Assembly: GCA_022510905.1 (NCBI GenBank)
Contig: JAFLSN010000001.1
Location: 62,001-126,000 of the forward strand
From: Treponema sp.
Lineage (GTDB): Bacteria > Spirochaetota > Spirochaetia > Treponematales > Treponemataceae
DNA: 64,000 nucleotides
Direction: 5' to 3'
Part shown: positions 1 to 10,334 of the stretch, piece after piece
Position numbering within the stretch: position 1 is the first letter of the stretch
Layout of the letters: every line of letters starts with the position of its first letter
Made by a program: the position numbers and the translations under genes
Notes under the pieces: generated by a model
What the model was told of the DNA's origin: nothing
Databases searched by the model: none
Seen by the model: only the letters and a program-made list of their open reading frames with translations

Positions 1-1
1 A

Positions 2-1144
2 ACAGGAGCAGATGCAACCACAAACGATGATACAATGCTGCTCTATTTTACATCTGGCACTTCCGGCTATCCCAAAATGGTGCAGCATAATTTCCTGTAT
101 CCGCTTGGACATATCGTGACCGCAAAATACTGGCAGAATGTTGTTGACGACGGTCTGCACCTGACCATTGCAGAAACGGGCTGGGCAAAAGCTGTCTGGG
201 GAAAAATCTATGGACAATGGATTGCAGGCTCTGCCGTTTTTGCCTATGACATGATAAGCTTTAAACCCGATTTGCTACTCACCAAAATGGCGCATTACAA
301 AGTCACCACATTTTGCGCGCCCCCAACCGTATACCGCTACCTCATACGTCAAGACCTTTCAAAATATGATTTAACATCGCTCGTTCACTGTGCCACTGCC
401 GGTGAAGCGCTCAATGCTGAAGTATATAACAAATTCCACGCGCAGACAGGAATCAAGATGACGGAAGGTTATGGACAAACAGAATCTACCGTCATCGTGG
501 GCAATTTCCCCGGCATGGAGCCAAAGCCTGGTTCCATGGGCAAACCTGCCCCCGGATATGACGTTGACATAATCAGCGAAGATGGCAAAAAATGCGCTTC
601 CGGTGAAACAGGCGAAATTGTCATTCATCTTGACAAAGGCCATCCATTAGGCTTATTTGCCGGCTACTACCGAGATGAGACACGCACAGAAGAAATTTTC
701 GCAAACGGACTGTACCACACAAAGGACACGGCCTATTATGACACAGACGGATACATTTGGTTTGTTGGTCGCAACGATGACATCATAAAAAGTTCCGGCT
801 ACCGTATCAGCCCATTTGAAGTGGAAAGCGTATTGCAGGAACATCCTTCCGTGCTTGAATGTGCCGTGACCGGTATTGAAGACAAGCACCGCGGGCAACT
901 TGTAAAAGCCACAATTGTGCTCACATCTGGACACAAACCTTCTGTTGAGCTGGAACATGAATTGCAGGAATTTGTAAAAGAACACACCGCGTCATACAAA
1001 TGCCCGCGCCTAATTGAATTTGTGGAAGAACTGCCCAAGACCATAAGCGGAAAAATCCGCCGCGTCACTATTCGCGAGCAGGATTCCACAAAAGTCAATT
1101 CCGTGGAAAAAGCAGCTTCATATTCTGAGCGCCGCTATTTCTGA
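2..1144 (+). CDS. AMP-forming acyl-CoA synthetase, medium-chain type (5' end outside the window)
   Basis: Activates a carboxylic acid to acyl-CoA through an acyl-adenylate. The frame is open from base 2, so the start lies upstream. What is present covers the adenylation motifs in order: the phosphate-binding loop [12 protein letters not shown] just after the window edge, GYGQTES near 475, the hinge region [13 protein letters not shown] with [14 protein letters not shown] near 715-810, and the C-terminal catalytic lysine in [10 protein letters not shown] near 1035. The sequence context (TSGTSG.PK, GYGQTE, SSGYRI.P.EVE) resembles the ACSM/medium-chain branch more than acetyl-CoA synthetase; that is from memory of the family. 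Substrate cannot be read from the sequence. It ends in a hairpin terminator shared with the convergent gene. Confidence 0.85.
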   Translation, partial: TGADATTNDDTMLLYFTSGTSGYPKMVQHNFLYPLGHIVTAKYWQNVVDDGLHLTIAETGWAKAVWGKIYGQWIAGSAVFAYDMISFKPDLLLTKMAHYKVTTFCAPPTVYRYLIRQDLSKYDLTSLVHCATAGEALNAEVYNKFHAQTGIKMTEGYGQTESTVIVGNFPGMEPKPGSMGKPAPGYDVDIISEDGKKCASGETGEIVIHLDKGHPLGLFAGYYRDETRTEEIFANGLYHTKDTAYYDTDGYIWFVGRNDDIIKSSGYRISPFEVESVLQEHPSVLECAVTGIEDKHRGQLVKATIVLTSGHKPSVELEHELQEFVKEHTASYKCPRLIEFVEELPKTISGKIRRVTIREQDSTKVNSVEKAASYSERRYF

Positions 1145-1163
1145 ACGCTGTGAATGTTCTGCC

Positions 1164-1207
1164 AAAAAAACGGGGCACTTGTCAAAAACATGTGCCCCGT
1201 TTTTTAT
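1164..1207. terminator. bidirectional rho-independent terminator
   Basis: Arms ACGGGGCAC (1170-1178) and GTGCCCCGT (1192-1200) flank a 13-nt loop. A run of A precedes and a run of T follows, so the hairpin can stop both the acyl-CoA synthetase transcript and the convergent M16 peptidase transcript, whose stop codon is at 1216. Confidence 0.85.
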
Positions 1208-1215
1208 ATTTCATT

Positions 1216-4101
1216 TTAGAACTTTACATTTTCCGCATCTTGTGGCCCAACAATTGCAAACCACCGGTTTTCAGGCGAAAGCCACCAAGTATCAAACGCG
1301 GCCTGCACCTGCTCTGCCGTCAGTGCTTTTACATCCGCAAGCTGCTGCTTGTCGTGGTCAATATCGTCATACAGCAGAATATTTTTGGCCAAAAGAGTTC
1401 CTATCGCGGCCGTAGTCTGCTGCGATTTATACGTGCTGTTAATGTACGAATTCTTGTAACCTTCGATGCGTTCCGAAAGTGGCACAAGCTGATATGAGCC
1501 ATCTTCATTCACTGCATCTATCACAACACCTTGGCGCATGATGTTCCTTGCCTCGTCCAATGCGGCGGTAAAACCTGAAAGGTTAGAAACACGGTACAGG
1601 TACTCCATGCCAAGCGCAGCTTTTGAACTGGTTGTATATGAATAGGTGCTGTAGCACACACCGTTTTTTTCGCGCACAACATTGTACAAAATCGATGAAT
1701 ACACATCCGAAGCTATGTTTGCCGCCATAAAATCATCTGCCGTATTTGCGGGAGCGGGAAACACGCGGTACACAAATCCAGTTCCTGCCGCAGAAGGATG
1801 CGTAAGCACAACAGCTTCCCCCGAAACATGTACCGGTGGAATGTTTTGCCTCGCGGGCACTGTTCCACTGCGGAGAGGCATGGTTCCCAGCGAATCATCG
1901 AGCCGTGCGCAAAGTTCAGCTTCATCAAAATTGCCAACCGCAACAACAAACAGGCAGGCAGGATCAAGCAGTTCATTGTGCAGCTCCTGTAACGCAGGAA
2001 TGGTAATTGAATCTATGGACTCGGGTGTTACCGAAGAACGGGTCTTGTATGGATGGTCAGCATAAATTGTTTTTACCAGTTCGTGCGACAGCAGCGACTC
2101 AGGGGTGTTCAGCATACGCTGCAATCCCTGGCGATAGTCGGTCATCAATGTGGTGTACACATCCTGCGCAAAAAGCGGATTTAAAAATCCATCGAGCAAA
2201 ACGGCAAGCAGGTCGTCAAGATAATAATCGATACATTCCAACGAAAGCATGCTGCCCGCCTGGTTGCTCCCAGAATAGATTTCAGCTGATGTTTCAAACA
2301 TCAGTTTTTGGCGTTCTTCATAAGGATACTGCCCGGAAGAACGTTCCATAAAAGAAAACAACGCGGACTCAAGCCCTGATGTTTCTGGCGTTAAACGTGC
2401 GGTGCCACCTCTGCATGCAATAGAAACAGACACAATATGATTGGTCTCGCTTTTTACACAATACACGGGAATGCCGTTTGAAAGCGTTTTTGTTTTTACC
2501 CCACGTTTTGAAACAGGTTCTTTTTGTGGCTTACGCTTTTTTTCTTTTGTGCGGTAAATTGAAGCCGATGGGCCAACTTTTGCGGAGGCAACGTGTTCAG
2601 ATTCTGGAACATCATGAAAATCATTCTTCCACCAAAAAGCATCATCCGCAGTAATCAATTCAAAACCGGCCGCATCAAATTCCGCGCGGCAAGATTCGTA
2701 CACATCTGGATTGACCATCACACACACTGCGGCCGCACGGGAGCACACATAGCGCTGCACAAAATCCTGTACAGATTGTTGAGTCACTTTGGACATACGC
2801 TCAGTGTAGGTGTCATAATAATCGGGAGTGCTCGTGCTTGTCCACCAATATCGCACCGTTGAAAGCAAGCTCTGCGGAGTTTCTGTGTTGTATACCATTG
2901 TGTCGGCAATGCTCGTCAACACTTTTTTTTGCTGTTCCTCGCTGAAGGACTGCGCGTCATTTGCAAGATCAATAAGCAGATGCTGTTGAATTTCTGAAAG
3001 AAGATACTGTGCCCGCACCGGAAGATTTTGCTCAGGCGAAAGCACATTTGCGCCAAAAATAAGCCGACCGTTTGCGCGAACAGTTGAGTAGCCGCTAAAA
3101 ATATAGTCGGTGTCAGGAATGCCAAGCTGCGTGTCATTGAAAAGCGTCTGTTTGTAAAAACCGTTTGGCTCTTGGAGCAGCTGCATCAAAAAGTCAGCGG
3201 AATAAGTATCTTCTACCGCAAAATCGGCATCGGGTCCGCGCTGTTCAATGACAATCCGTGCAAGCTGCGGCGACATTGTATCATACGGAATCACAAAATA
3301 GCGGTTATGCAAAAGAGGTTCTTGTGACGGCTGATATTCATTTTTGGGAGTATCGTAACCGTTGTTGCTCCAGTTGCCATAAATTTTATCCACCAGTTTG
3401 TATACGGCATCGCTGTTTATGTCGCCACCAACAAACAAAGCTGCATTCTTGGGAATGTAGTAGCGATGCTGAATTTCGCGAAGCTGTTCCACGGTTGCGT
3501 CCCGCACCACCTGCGGAGAACCGCCAGCGTCAAGCTTCCATGGGCGTTCTGGAAACAGTACGGTATTCATTTTGCTCCTAAACACCCGCGGAGGGTCTGC
3601 CTCATCACCTTCAATTTCAGACAGCACCACTTTTTTTTCGTTTTCAAGCTCGCGTTCATCCATGAGCGGAGAACGGATTGCGGCATTCCAGAACGCGAGG
3701 CCTGTTTCAAGCTGGTCGGAGGGAATTGTAAAAAAATAATTGACATGCTCTATGCCAGTAGAACCGTTCCAGTCTGAAGTACCCATGTCTGAAATGGCCC
3801 GCTGCACGGAAGCGGCATCTGCATACAAGTCATTGCCTTTGAACATCATGTGCTCATAAAGATGAAAAAGTCCGGCATTTTGCGCCGTCTGGGAAATGCC
3901 ACCTGCACGGACGGCGATTTCAATATACACGAGTGGCACCGCATGGTCTTCTGCCGTAAACAGCGTAAGACCATTTTTGAGTGTGTACCGAGAAAGACTT
4001 TCGACTGATGTTTTAGTTTTTGAATTGCACGAAAGCGCCAGCGACAAGCCTGCAATAAGCGCTCCTATGCAAAGCATCCGAAAAAATACATTGTGTTTCA
4101 T
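1216..4101 (-). CDS. M16 family zinc peptidase, lipoprotein
   Basis: About 961 residues with two M16 (pitrilysin/insulinase-type) halves. The first half carries the inverted zinc motif HLYEH at about residue 80; the second half has no HxxEH, as is usual for the non-catalytic partner domain. The N-terminus MKHN...LALSC is a lipoprotein signal peptide with lipobox LALS-C, so the enzyme is probably anchored to a membrane facing the periplasm. The frame is open to an ATG at 4119, but I prefer 4101: it gives a normal signal peptide, and a promoter (-10 at 4109-4114) overlaps the extension. The downstream end meets a bidirectional terminator. Likely role is degradation of peptides; the substrate is unknown. 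Confidence 0.85.
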   Translation of the reverse strand: MKHNVFFRMLCIGALIAGLSLALSCNSKTKTSVESLSRYTLKNGLTLFTAEDHAVPLVYIEIAVRAGGISQTAQNAGLFHLYEHMMFKGNDLYADAASVQRAISDMGTSDWNGSTGIEHVNYFFTIPSDQLETGLAFWNAAIRSPLMDERELENEKKVVLSEIEGDEADPPRVFRSKMNTVLFPERPWKLDAGGSPQVVRDATVEQLREIQHRYYIPKNAALFVGGDINSDAVYKLVDKIYGNWSNNGYDTPKNEYQPSQEPLLHNRYFVIPYDTMSPQLARIVIEQRGPDADFAVEDTYSADFLMQLLQEPNGFYKQTLFNDTQLGIPDTDYIFSGYSTVRANGRLIFGANVLSPEQNLPVRAQYLLSEIQQHLLIDLANDAQSFSEEQQKKVLTSIADTMVYNTETPQSLLSTVRYWWTSTSTPDYYDTYTERMSKVTQQSVQDFVQRYVCSRAAAVCVMVNPDVYESCRAEFDAAGFELITADDAFWWKNDFHDVPESEHVASAKVGPSASIYRTKEKKRKPQKEPVSKRGVKTKTLSNGIPVYCVKSETNHIVSVSIACRGGTARLTPETSGLESALFSFMERSSGQYPYEERQKLMFETSAEIYSGSNQAGSMLSLECIDYYLDDLLAVLLDGFLNPLFAQDVYTTLMTDYRQGLQRMLNTPESLLSHELVKTIYADHPYKTRSSVTPESIDSITIPALQELHNELLDPACLFVVAVGNFDEAELCARLDDSLGTMPLRSGTVPARQNIPPVHVSGEAVVLTHPSAAGTGFVYRVFPAPANTADDFMAANIASDVYSSILYNVVREKNGVCYSTYSYTTSSKAALGMEYLYRVSNLSGFTAALDEARNIMRQGVVIDAVNEDGSYQLVPLSERIEGYKNSYINSTYKSQQTTAAIGTLLAKNILLYDDIDHDKQQLADVKALTAEQVQAAFDTWWLSPENRWFAIVGPQDAENVKF

Positions 4102-4108
4102 GCCGACA

Positions 4109-4136
4109 GTATTACACAAAACGCGAGTTTTGTCAG
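4109..4136 (-). promoter_or_regulatory. promoter of the M16 peptidase, leaderless type
   Basis: On the minus strand -35 CTGACA (4131-4136), 16-nt spacer, -10 TAATAC (4109-4114). Only 7 nt separate the -10 box from the ATG at 4101 and no Shine-Dalgarno is visible. Confidence 0.5.
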
Positions 4137-4212
4137 CAAAGTATTGGCGCGCAAAAAAACACCTGCATATTTAAAACGCCGCAACAAAGTTTGCAGTCAG
4201 TTTTTGAGAATG

Positions 4213-6456
4213 TTAGTGTATGCGGATTTTTTCAATCGGCACTACTTCTATACGGTACAGCTCACAGACGGAAGAGGCATCAAAAACCGGCCAGCTTTCA
4301 AGGAATATAGGTGCATCTTTTTGCAGTGCGTCAAGCTCCAACGTAAAATCTGCGGCACCTTTTCCCCAGCGTTTCAAACCGATTTTCCAGGCGAACTCTT
4401 CCTGCGCTCCCACAAAAAATGCATCGTCCAAAAGAGTGCCGTTTTGGTACAGCCGCGCCGCATTGCCTGCGTAATGCACAACGAGTGCCAAATCTTCAAG
4501 TGCTGTTTGACTCCAATCGCACACATGCACAGCATAAGTAGCACCATGTTCCGTTTTTGCAGAAAGCGTACATGCCACCGCTGGCGCTGAAGATTTTGCG
4601 GCGGCCACAGCATCATGCGCCCTCTCATATCGTGTAAAGCCAGATTCCGTTTGGACTCCCACAAATCCAGCCGGAGTGCTGGGAAGCGCGGGAAAAGTTT
4701 TAAATTCTTCCACCGCACCAAAATCTGCAAGCCACCAAATGTCATCGGCAGAATCAGAATAGAAAGTATGGGGCGTTATCAGCAGATAGTCCGTTCCGTC
4801 AGCATGTGCAACATGGGCATGGAGAGCGTCTTGCCGTGAAAGCGTAATAACCGTGCTCGTGTCTTCCTGAGGAGAATCAAACTGGTACAATCTTGTATCG
4901 GCATTGGCCACCGTGTGAACAGATGAGCTTGTGTACATGTGGTAGTCTTTTGGGAGACCTGCCAAGTGTGCCGCCGTGTAAAAAACAGACACATCTTGCA
5001 TATGCGATGTATGAAGCACACAAAGCGGCGAAACTGCGGCAGTTTTCAAACGGCTTTTTCCAACCGGCAGATTGAATGGGAGCACAAAAAAATCGCCATC
5101 ATAAATATCAAGCAGCGGGAACACATGGCCGCCACATTCCGCAGGTACCGTAAAACGAACTCCATCATGGCTGGCAAGGTTTTTTCGGCGCTGAAAATTG
5201 TTTACAAACAAAAATCCGCATGTCCGTGCATTTGGACTTGTTGTATCAAAGCGCCATGCAAAACGAAGGTCGGTATAATTTTGCGGGTGCGCAGGATTCT
5301 TCTCAGGAATGACAGAAACCATCTCGCACAGGCTGCTTCCAAAATCATGCACAAACAGTGAAATCAGTTTGATTTCATCATAGGCTCCGTTCCGCCAGCC
5401 ATATTCACCAAGTGGCGCACGGAAGTCATAATTTTTTACAGACATGTCATTGAGTGAACCGGTGCCTTTGCTTTCTTCAAGTGTGGAAAGTCGGCCTTCC
5501 GGATTGGTGCCACCATGATACATGTAATATCCCAGCAGGTTGCAGCCACTTCCCATTTTGGCAAGACTCATGGCTCCAATATCTCGCGGGCGCGAAACAG
5601 GGCGCCGCTTGCAAGACACCTGGAGCCCGCCTCCAAGCTCTGCCGTTAGATAGGGAACACTCTGAATATCAAACGTAACACCTTTGCCAAGACCAAAATC
5701 AGAACCAATGGCATGGTCGTTGCGTTCATAAGTGAACACGTAATTTCCGCTCGGTTCAATTTCTGTTACACGCGGATCCCATGGCGCTTCACAATAGCCG
5801 CCCATCACCGGAAGCAGTCCTGCCGTTACAGCCCCGCCCCACCCGGTTGCAGTATACAGGGGAACATCAAAACCAATATCCTTGGCCAATGCCGTCAAGC
5901 GTTTCATGTGAGCTTCACCCGCTTGACCGGTAAGACCACCGCAATGGCCATATTCATTTTCAATCTGCACACCGATTATAGGACCGTTATTTTTTAAAAG
6001 CAGATCCTGCACCTGTTCAAATGTTTTCCTGTAAAAGGCGGCAACATCTGCAAAGTAGGCTTCGTTGTTAGTGCGGCACAAATCGCCATGTTTTGCAAGA
6101 AGCCAGTCAGGAAATCCGCCGTTCCGTACTTCACCATGAATCCAAGGGCCAATGCGCAAAATCATTGTAAGCCCGCACGCCTGAACGGTCTGCACAAACT
6201 CACGCAAATTTCTCCAGCCTGAAAAATCCCATTCGCCTTCAATTTCTTCATGGTGAATCCAAATGACGTATGAACTTATCAAATCCACACCGCCAGCCTT
6301 CATCTTGAGCAGAGCTTCTTTCCAATATTGGTCGGGATACCGTGAATAGTGAATTTCACCCATAACAGGAAACCAGCGCTTGCCATCGCGCAACAAACTT
6401 TTGCTGTCATAGGAATATACTGTCATACCGTCCACCTTGCATGAATTAAATGCCAT
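4213..6456 (-). CDS. glycoside hydrolase family 35 beta-galactosidase
   Basis: 747 residues, cytoplasmic (no signal peptide). The GH35 barrel starts with FPVMGEIHYSRYP, SYVIWIHHE and RIGPWIHGE...GGFPDWLL. The acid/base glutamate is in QIENEYG (about residue 170) and the nucleophile in LTAELGGG (about residue 275). C-terminal beta domains follow. It hydrolyses terminal beta-galactosyl residues. It lies 131 bp after the MalG-like permease gene on the same strand, so it probably hydrolyses the sugar brought in by that importer. Two inverted repeats sit in the gap. The start at 6456 has only a weak AGG site 12 nt upstream. Confidence 0.9.
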   Translation of the reverse strand: MAFNSCKVDGMTVYSYDSKSLLRDGKRWFPVMGEIHYSRYPDQYWKEALLKMKAGGVDLISSYVIWIHHEEIEGEWDFSGWRNLREFVQTVQACGLTMILRIGPWIHGEVRNGGFPDWLLAKHGDLCRTNNEAYFADVAAFYRKTFEQVQDLLLKNNGPIIGVQIENEYGHCGGLTGQAGEAHMKRLTALAKDIGFDVPLYTATGWGGAVTAGLLPVMGGYCEAPWDPRVTEIEPSGNYVFTYERNDHAIGSDFGLGKGVTFDIQSVPYLTAELGGGLQVSCKRRPVSRPRDIGAMSLAKMGSGCNLLGYYMYHGGTNPEGRLSTLEESKGTGSLNDMSVKNYDFRAPLGEYGWRNGAYDEIKLISLFVHDFGSSLCEMVSVIPEKNPAHPQNYTDLRFAWRFDTTSPNARTCGFLFVNNFQRRKNLASHDGVRFTVPAECGGHVFPLLDIYDGDFFVLPFNLPVGKSRLKTAAVSPLCVLHTSHMQDVSVFYTAAHLAGLPKDYHMYTSSSVHTVANADTRLYQFDSPQEDTSTVITLSRQDALHAHVAHADGTDYLLITPHTFYSDSADDIWWLADFGAVEEFKTFPALPSTPAGFVGVQTESGFTRYERAHDAVAAAKSSAPAVACTLSAKTEHGATYAVHVCDWSQTALEDLALVVHYAGNAARLYQNGTLLDDAFFVGAQEEFAWKIGLKRWGKGAADFTLELDALQKDAPIFLESWPVFDASSVCELYRIEVVPIEKIRIH

Positions 6457-6494
6457 TTCTTTTGGACCTATTTTTTAGCTGAATCGGTCAACAA

Positions 6495-6512
6495 CATGGC
6501 GCAGTCGCCATG
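6495..6512 (-). promoter_or_regulatory. 18-bp inverted repeat before the beta-galactosidase gene
   Basis: Perfect 7-bp arms CATGGCG / CGCCATG with a 4-nt loop, 39 bp upstream of the beta-galactosidase start. It could be an operator or an mRNA hairpin; the sequence alone does not decide. Confidence 0.4.
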
Positions 6513-6531
6513 ATTGCATAAATCAATTTTG

Positions 6532-6572
6532 CCAAAAATATCCGGCGGCTCCACATAACGGGCTCCGTCGGA
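6532..6572 (-). terminator. attenuating hairpin between malG-like and GH35 genes
   Basis: Minus-strand arms TCCGACGG (6565-6572) and CCGCCGGA (6541-6548, one G-U pair) are followed by ATATTTTTGG. The U-run is short, so partial termination after the transporter genes is more likely than a full stop. Confidence 0.45.
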
Positions 6573-6587
6573 CAAAAGGCACTGTTT

Positions 6588-7433
6588 TTATTCTTTAACG
6601 CCTGCTGCTCCCATGCTCATCATCATGGCTTTTTGTGTGAACACAAAAAATATGATAAATGGAATGGCAATAATAAGCGAACCTGCCGCAAAATTGGTAA
6701 ATTCATTTTTCTTGTCGCTCACGAATGAAAACAGACCAAGCGCAAGTGTTTGCCGGTCAAGGGAACGAAGCACCATTCGAGGGAAAATAAAATCCATCCA
6801 AGGACCGGTAAAACTTGAAATTCCCAGGAACGTGATAATCGGTTTTGTGATTGGCAGAATGATAGTCGCATAAATTCGCATATGACTTGCACCATCGATG
6901 CGGGCGGCTTCATCAAGACTTTTATTCACCGTGTCCATGTAGCTTTTTACCATCCATGTGTTGTACGGAATGTTTCCAGCCACATACACAAGCACCAAGC
7001 CCCAAAGCGTGTCAAGGCCGCCTACACGCAGCAGAATCACATAGATGGCGACCATGCCTACAAACGATGGAAAAATCTGCAAAATCAAAAGGCTCATCAG
7101 CAAGCTTTTTTTGAACACAAACTTGAAACGCGAAAACACGTAGGCACTCAGCGAAGAAATAATCACGGTAAGCAGAGTCGTCCACAGCGAAATAATCAAA
7201 GTATTTTTGAACCAAAGCCAATACGGTGTTTCGTTGAACAGATACATAAAATGCTTAAGCGTTATGCCGTCGGCAAATGGAACAATGCTAAGCGATGCCA
7301 TGCTGTTTCCAGGGCTAAACGCGGCACTCACAACATACACCAGCGGATAGAACACAAAAAATGAAATGAGCAGAAACAACACGATAATGATGCTTTTGTT
7401 TATTTGCCTTACGGCGTGGTAGTTATGTTTCAT
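6588..7433 (-). CDS. carbohydrate ABC transporter permease, MalG-like
   Basis: 281 residues, inner membrane. An N-terminal membrane anchor is followed by the permease domain. The ATPase-contact EAA loop is clear: EAARIDGASHMRIYATIILP near residue 185. It pairs with the MalF-like protein; the start ATG overlaps the end of that gene by 4 nt (ATGA), so translation is coupled. It belongs to the CUT1 oligosaccharide importer family. No ATPase gene is encoded here, so a shared MsmX/MalK-type ATPase elsewhere is likely. Confidence 0.9.
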   Translation of the reverse strand: MKHNYHAVRQINKSIIIVLFLLISFFVFYPLVYVVSAAFSPGNSMASLSIVPFADGITLKHFMYLFNETPYWLWFKNTLIISLWTTLLTVIISSLSAYVFSRFKFVFKKSLLMSLLILQIFPSFVGMVAIYVILLRVGGLDTLWGLVLVYVAGNIPYNTWMVKSYMDTVNKSLDEAARIDGASHMRIYATIILPITKPIITFLGISSFTGPWMDFIFPRMVLRSLDRQTLALGLFSFVSDKKNEFTNFAAGSLIIAIPFIIFFVFTQKAMMMSMGAAGVKE

Positions 7434-8746
7434 ACTTCACCTTCCTTATAAGCTTTGGTATTCATAAACTGGTACACGGCAAAGGGCGCAAGCACCGCAA
7501 AAATCAGCACAGCTATCACTGACGCATAGTTATATTTTTGCAGCGTCATGGTCAACTTATAAATCCAAGTTACCAAAATATCCGTGCCACCCGCCATGGT
7601 GGTAGTCGAATCGGAAACAGCCGGGTCACCGCCAGTCAAAAAGTAGATGATACCGAAATTGTTGATGTTATGCGTAAAACTCATGATTATAAGAGGCATT
7701 GTCTGATAAAGCACGAGCGGCAATGTGATATGCTGCAAAATCTGGCGGTCTGAAGCGCCATCAATTTTTGCAGCTTCAAACAGGTCTGCTGGAATGGCCG
7801 TCATGGTTCCCATGGAAAGCATCATAAAATAGCCGAAACCCGCCCACAGGTTGATCACAATGCACATCACCTGCGCATAAGTTGCGTTTCCCAGCCACGG
7901 AATGGTGCCATGAAGCAATCCCAAAGCCTGAAGCGTCCGGTTCACGGTGCCAAAAGTGCCGTTAAGCAGATTCCTCCATACCAGCATGGTAATTACCGAT
8001 GGAACAGCATATGGCAGAATAAAAATAAAGCGGAATATCGACGCACATTTGATGCCGCTTTCCTTTAGCTGCACGGCAACCAGAAGTCCTCCAAAATAAC
8101 ACGTGAAAGTTGAAAGCACCGCCCACACGAGCGTCCACACGGCAATGCGAACAAATCCTTTTGACCATGAATTTCCGCCTGTCATCAGCTCCTTGAAATT
8201 CTGGCCACCAACCCAGTCAACAGTATTATTCGGCGGAATGTGCCCAGGGGCCGAATAGTTGGTAAACGCCACGCAGATGCTGAACACAAGCGGCACCACC
8301 ACAAAAATAAGCAGCATGAGCACACACGGCGCAAGCCCCGCAAGCGGAAAGGCTCCGTTCAGCACCGAATCAACCGTAGTCCGCGAAGAGGCAAGACGCT
8401 TTGTGACACAATATTCCTTGTAGGAGCGTTTGGCGCTTCTCACGGAAATAACGTACACTGCCACAAAAATGGCAACAATCGCCAAAACCAAAATGCCGTC
8501 AATCAGCATGAACATGGAATTCGGACGAAGCTTTACCGGTAAATCGGGCCTCGGTTCACCAAGCGTAACCATGTTCACGATTTTTTTTATGGCGAAAGGG
8601 GCAAAACACAGGAACAGCAGCTCAACAAGGGCAAACAGCGCCCCTTTCAGATATTCCTTTAGATACAGCAGATGTGAAAGCCCCATAAAACAGGCCGCCG
8701 TTGTTACAAGTTTTTTTTGCGAACTTCCATCACTTTCCAAGCGCAT
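7430..8746 (-). CDS. carbohydrate ABC transporter permease, MalF-like
   Basis: 438 residues, larger than typical MalF-type permeases of about 300 because of an N-terminal region (first about 140 residues) with extra predicted membrane segments (ALFALVELLFLCF and MLIDGILVLAIVAIFVAVYV). The permease domain has an EAA loop, EAAKIDGASDRQILQHITLP, near residue 330. E. coli MalF and GanP-type permeases also carry N-terminal additions. It sits between the solute-binding lipoprotein gene and the coupled MalG-like gene. Its substrate is inferred only from the neighbouring beta-galactosidase. Confidence 0.88.
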   Translation of the reverse strand: MRLESDGSSQKKLVTTAACFMGLSHLLYLKEYLKGALFALVELLFLCFAPFAIKKIVNMVTLGEPRPDLPVKLRPNSMFMLIDGILVLAIVAIFVAVYVISVRSAKRSYKEYCVTKRLASSRTTVDSVLNGAFPLAGLAPCVLMLLIFVVVPLVFSICVAFTNYSAPGHIPPNNTVDWVGGQNFKELMTGGNSWSKGFVRIAVWTLVWAVLSTFTCYFGGLLVAVQLKESGIKCASIFRFIFILPYAVPSVITMLVWRNLLNGTFGTVNRTLQALGLLHGTIPWLGNATYAQVMCIVINLWAGFGYFMMLSMGTMTAIPADLFEAAKIDGASDRQILQHITLPLVLYQTMPLIIMSFTHNINNFGIIYFLTGGDPAVSDSTTTMAGGTDILVTWIYKLTMTLQKYNYASVIAVLIFAVLAPFAVYQFMNTKAYKEGEV

Positions 8747-8831
8747 ATGTCACCTCTCATACACAAACACATTTACGGCCACAATAGGCTACATGTTCAC
8801 AAGTTCGGCATGCAACAGAACACGCCGATTT

Positions 8832-10046
8832 TTATTTTCCAAGAATGGCGTTGTTGCAGGCATCAAGCTCTTTCTGCACATCGGCGCCGTTCCAGATATT
8901 CTTTGAAGCGTTGTTCATGGCCTCCCAATATGAACCCATTTCGGGAATCGATGGCATGGGGAAGGCATAATCAAGCTGCCGCAAAAAACCTGAAAAATAA
9001 GGGCTGTCAACCTGCACGTTTATAGCCGGTATAGCTCCCGTCAACTCAAAGCGAAGCTTCTGCATTTCAGGCGAAATAAGGAACTGGGCAAATTCTGCAG
9101 CTTCCTCCGGGTAGTCAGTGTAAGCTGAAACGAACATGGCGCGGGTGCCGCTAAACGAAGACGACGGCGTTGAGTCAACATCAAACGCAGGAAGCGGCAT
9201 GACACCAAAGTTTAGACCTGCATCAGTAAAGTTTTTGATGTTCCAAGGACCCGTTATGTACAGCGCGGCCTTTTGTGCAGCAAAAGCTGAATCGCAGATG
9301 GCGGTTCCCAAGTCGGCAGCTGGCACATCAAGAATGGCAGCGCGCAAACCCTGAAAAAACTTCATGCCAGAAACAGCGTCCGCATTATTTATATGGGTGT
9401 TTGTCGTGTCTGTTCCGGAAGGTCCGAACAAACGGTTTCCATTTGCGGTGGTGAATACGATTGTGTAGTAGCCGCTTCCCACATCCATAACAAAGCCGTA
9501 CTTTCCCGGATTTCTTTTGTTGAACACTCTGGCCCAATCAGAAAGCTGCGTCCAAGTGGAAGGAAGCTCACTGTCGCTGATGAGATCCTTGTTGTAGAAA
9601 AGAGCATACGTTTCAGCACTGACCGGATAGCCGTACATGGTACCGTCATAAGTGAGTGCACTTGCGCATACCCCCAGCACGGAAGCCCGCACATGGTAAT
9701 TGTTTACGGTAGGAAGCACATGCCCACCCATAACCAGTTCGCCCAGCTTGTCATGCGGAGCCGCAAACAAATCCGGGCCTATCATGGCAGGACCATCTAG
9801 CGCAACCTGTCCTGCCGCATCACCAATTTCAACATTGACATATTTGATTTCGATATTCGGATGCAAGGCTGAATACGCTTCACCGGCCCTGCGGATAAAC
9901 ACATTGGGGCCGCCGTTTGACTCCCACACAGTAAGCGTAATCTTTTTTGGGCCTGAACCTGACTTCTTTTGCTTTGCGCAACCTGCAAGCAGACAGACAG
10001 CAAGCGCAAAAAGCACGCTTACACCTACACGCATTTTCCCATTCAT
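8832..10046 (-). CDS. sugar ABC transporter solute-binding lipoprotein, MalE-like
   Basis: 404 residues, cluster 1 solute-binding fold (ITLTVWESNGG..., ending with KELDACNNAILGK). The signal peptide ends in lipobox LLAG-C, so the protein is tethered at the membrane and hands sugar to the MalF/MalG pair. The start at 10046 has a perfect AGGAGG 5 nt upstream. First gene of the operon; its promoter lies about 290 bp upstream, leaving a long structured leader. Beta-galactosides or galacto-oligosaccharides are the likely cargo because a GH35 enzyme is encoded downstream; this is inference. Confidence 0.9.
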   Translation of the reverse strand: MNGKMRVGVSVLFALAVCLLAGCAKQKKSGSGPKKITLTVWESNGGPNVFIRRAGEAYSALHPNIEIKYVNVEIGDAAGQVALDGPAMIGPDLFAAPHDKLGELVMGGHVLPTVNNYHVRASVLGVCASALTYDGTMYGYPVSAETYALFYNKDLISDSELPSTWTQLSDWARVFNKRNPGKYGFVMDVGSGYYTIVFTTANGNRLFGPSGTDTTNTHINNADAVSGMKFFQGLRAAILDVPAADLGTAICDSAFAAQKAALYITGPWNIKNFTDAGLNFGVMPLPAFDVDSTPSSSFSGTRAMFVSAYTDYPEEAAEFAQFLISPEMQKLRFELTGAIPAINVQVDSPYFSGFLRQLDYAFPMPSIPEMGSYWEAMNNASKNIWNGADVQKELDACNNAILGK

Positions 10047-10101
10047 AACATCCTCCTATAAAACGTCAACAGAAAATCCCCATTCAGATTGACCTTTGTG
10101 C

Positions 10102-10198
10102 CACTTCTGCAACGAATTGAGAAGCGGCACTTGATGTGCAAGCCTGCAACACAAACTTGCCAAAGACAAAACCGCGCCATTTTCGCAGTCTTTGTCTT
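10102..10198 (-). promoter_or_regulatory. two hairpins in the sugar-operon 5' leader
   Basis: On the minus-strand RNA, AAGACAAA (10191-10198) pairs with TTTGTCTT (10163-10170), and further along GTGCCGCTTCT pairs with AGAAGTGGCAC with one G-U pair. They lie in a leader of about 280 nt before the solute-binding protein gene. I see no match to a riboswitch class I know. Confidence 0.4.
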
Positions 10199-10334
10199 AC
10201 TGTCTCCCTGCAAAAACAAACATATGGTCTTGCATCACGGTAAAAGCTTACAATGCAATCTTTTACAAAGCTAAAACCGCAAACTTAGCCTTCCTGATTT
10301 CAAAAAAATGAATCGGTACAAATGGTATATTCAT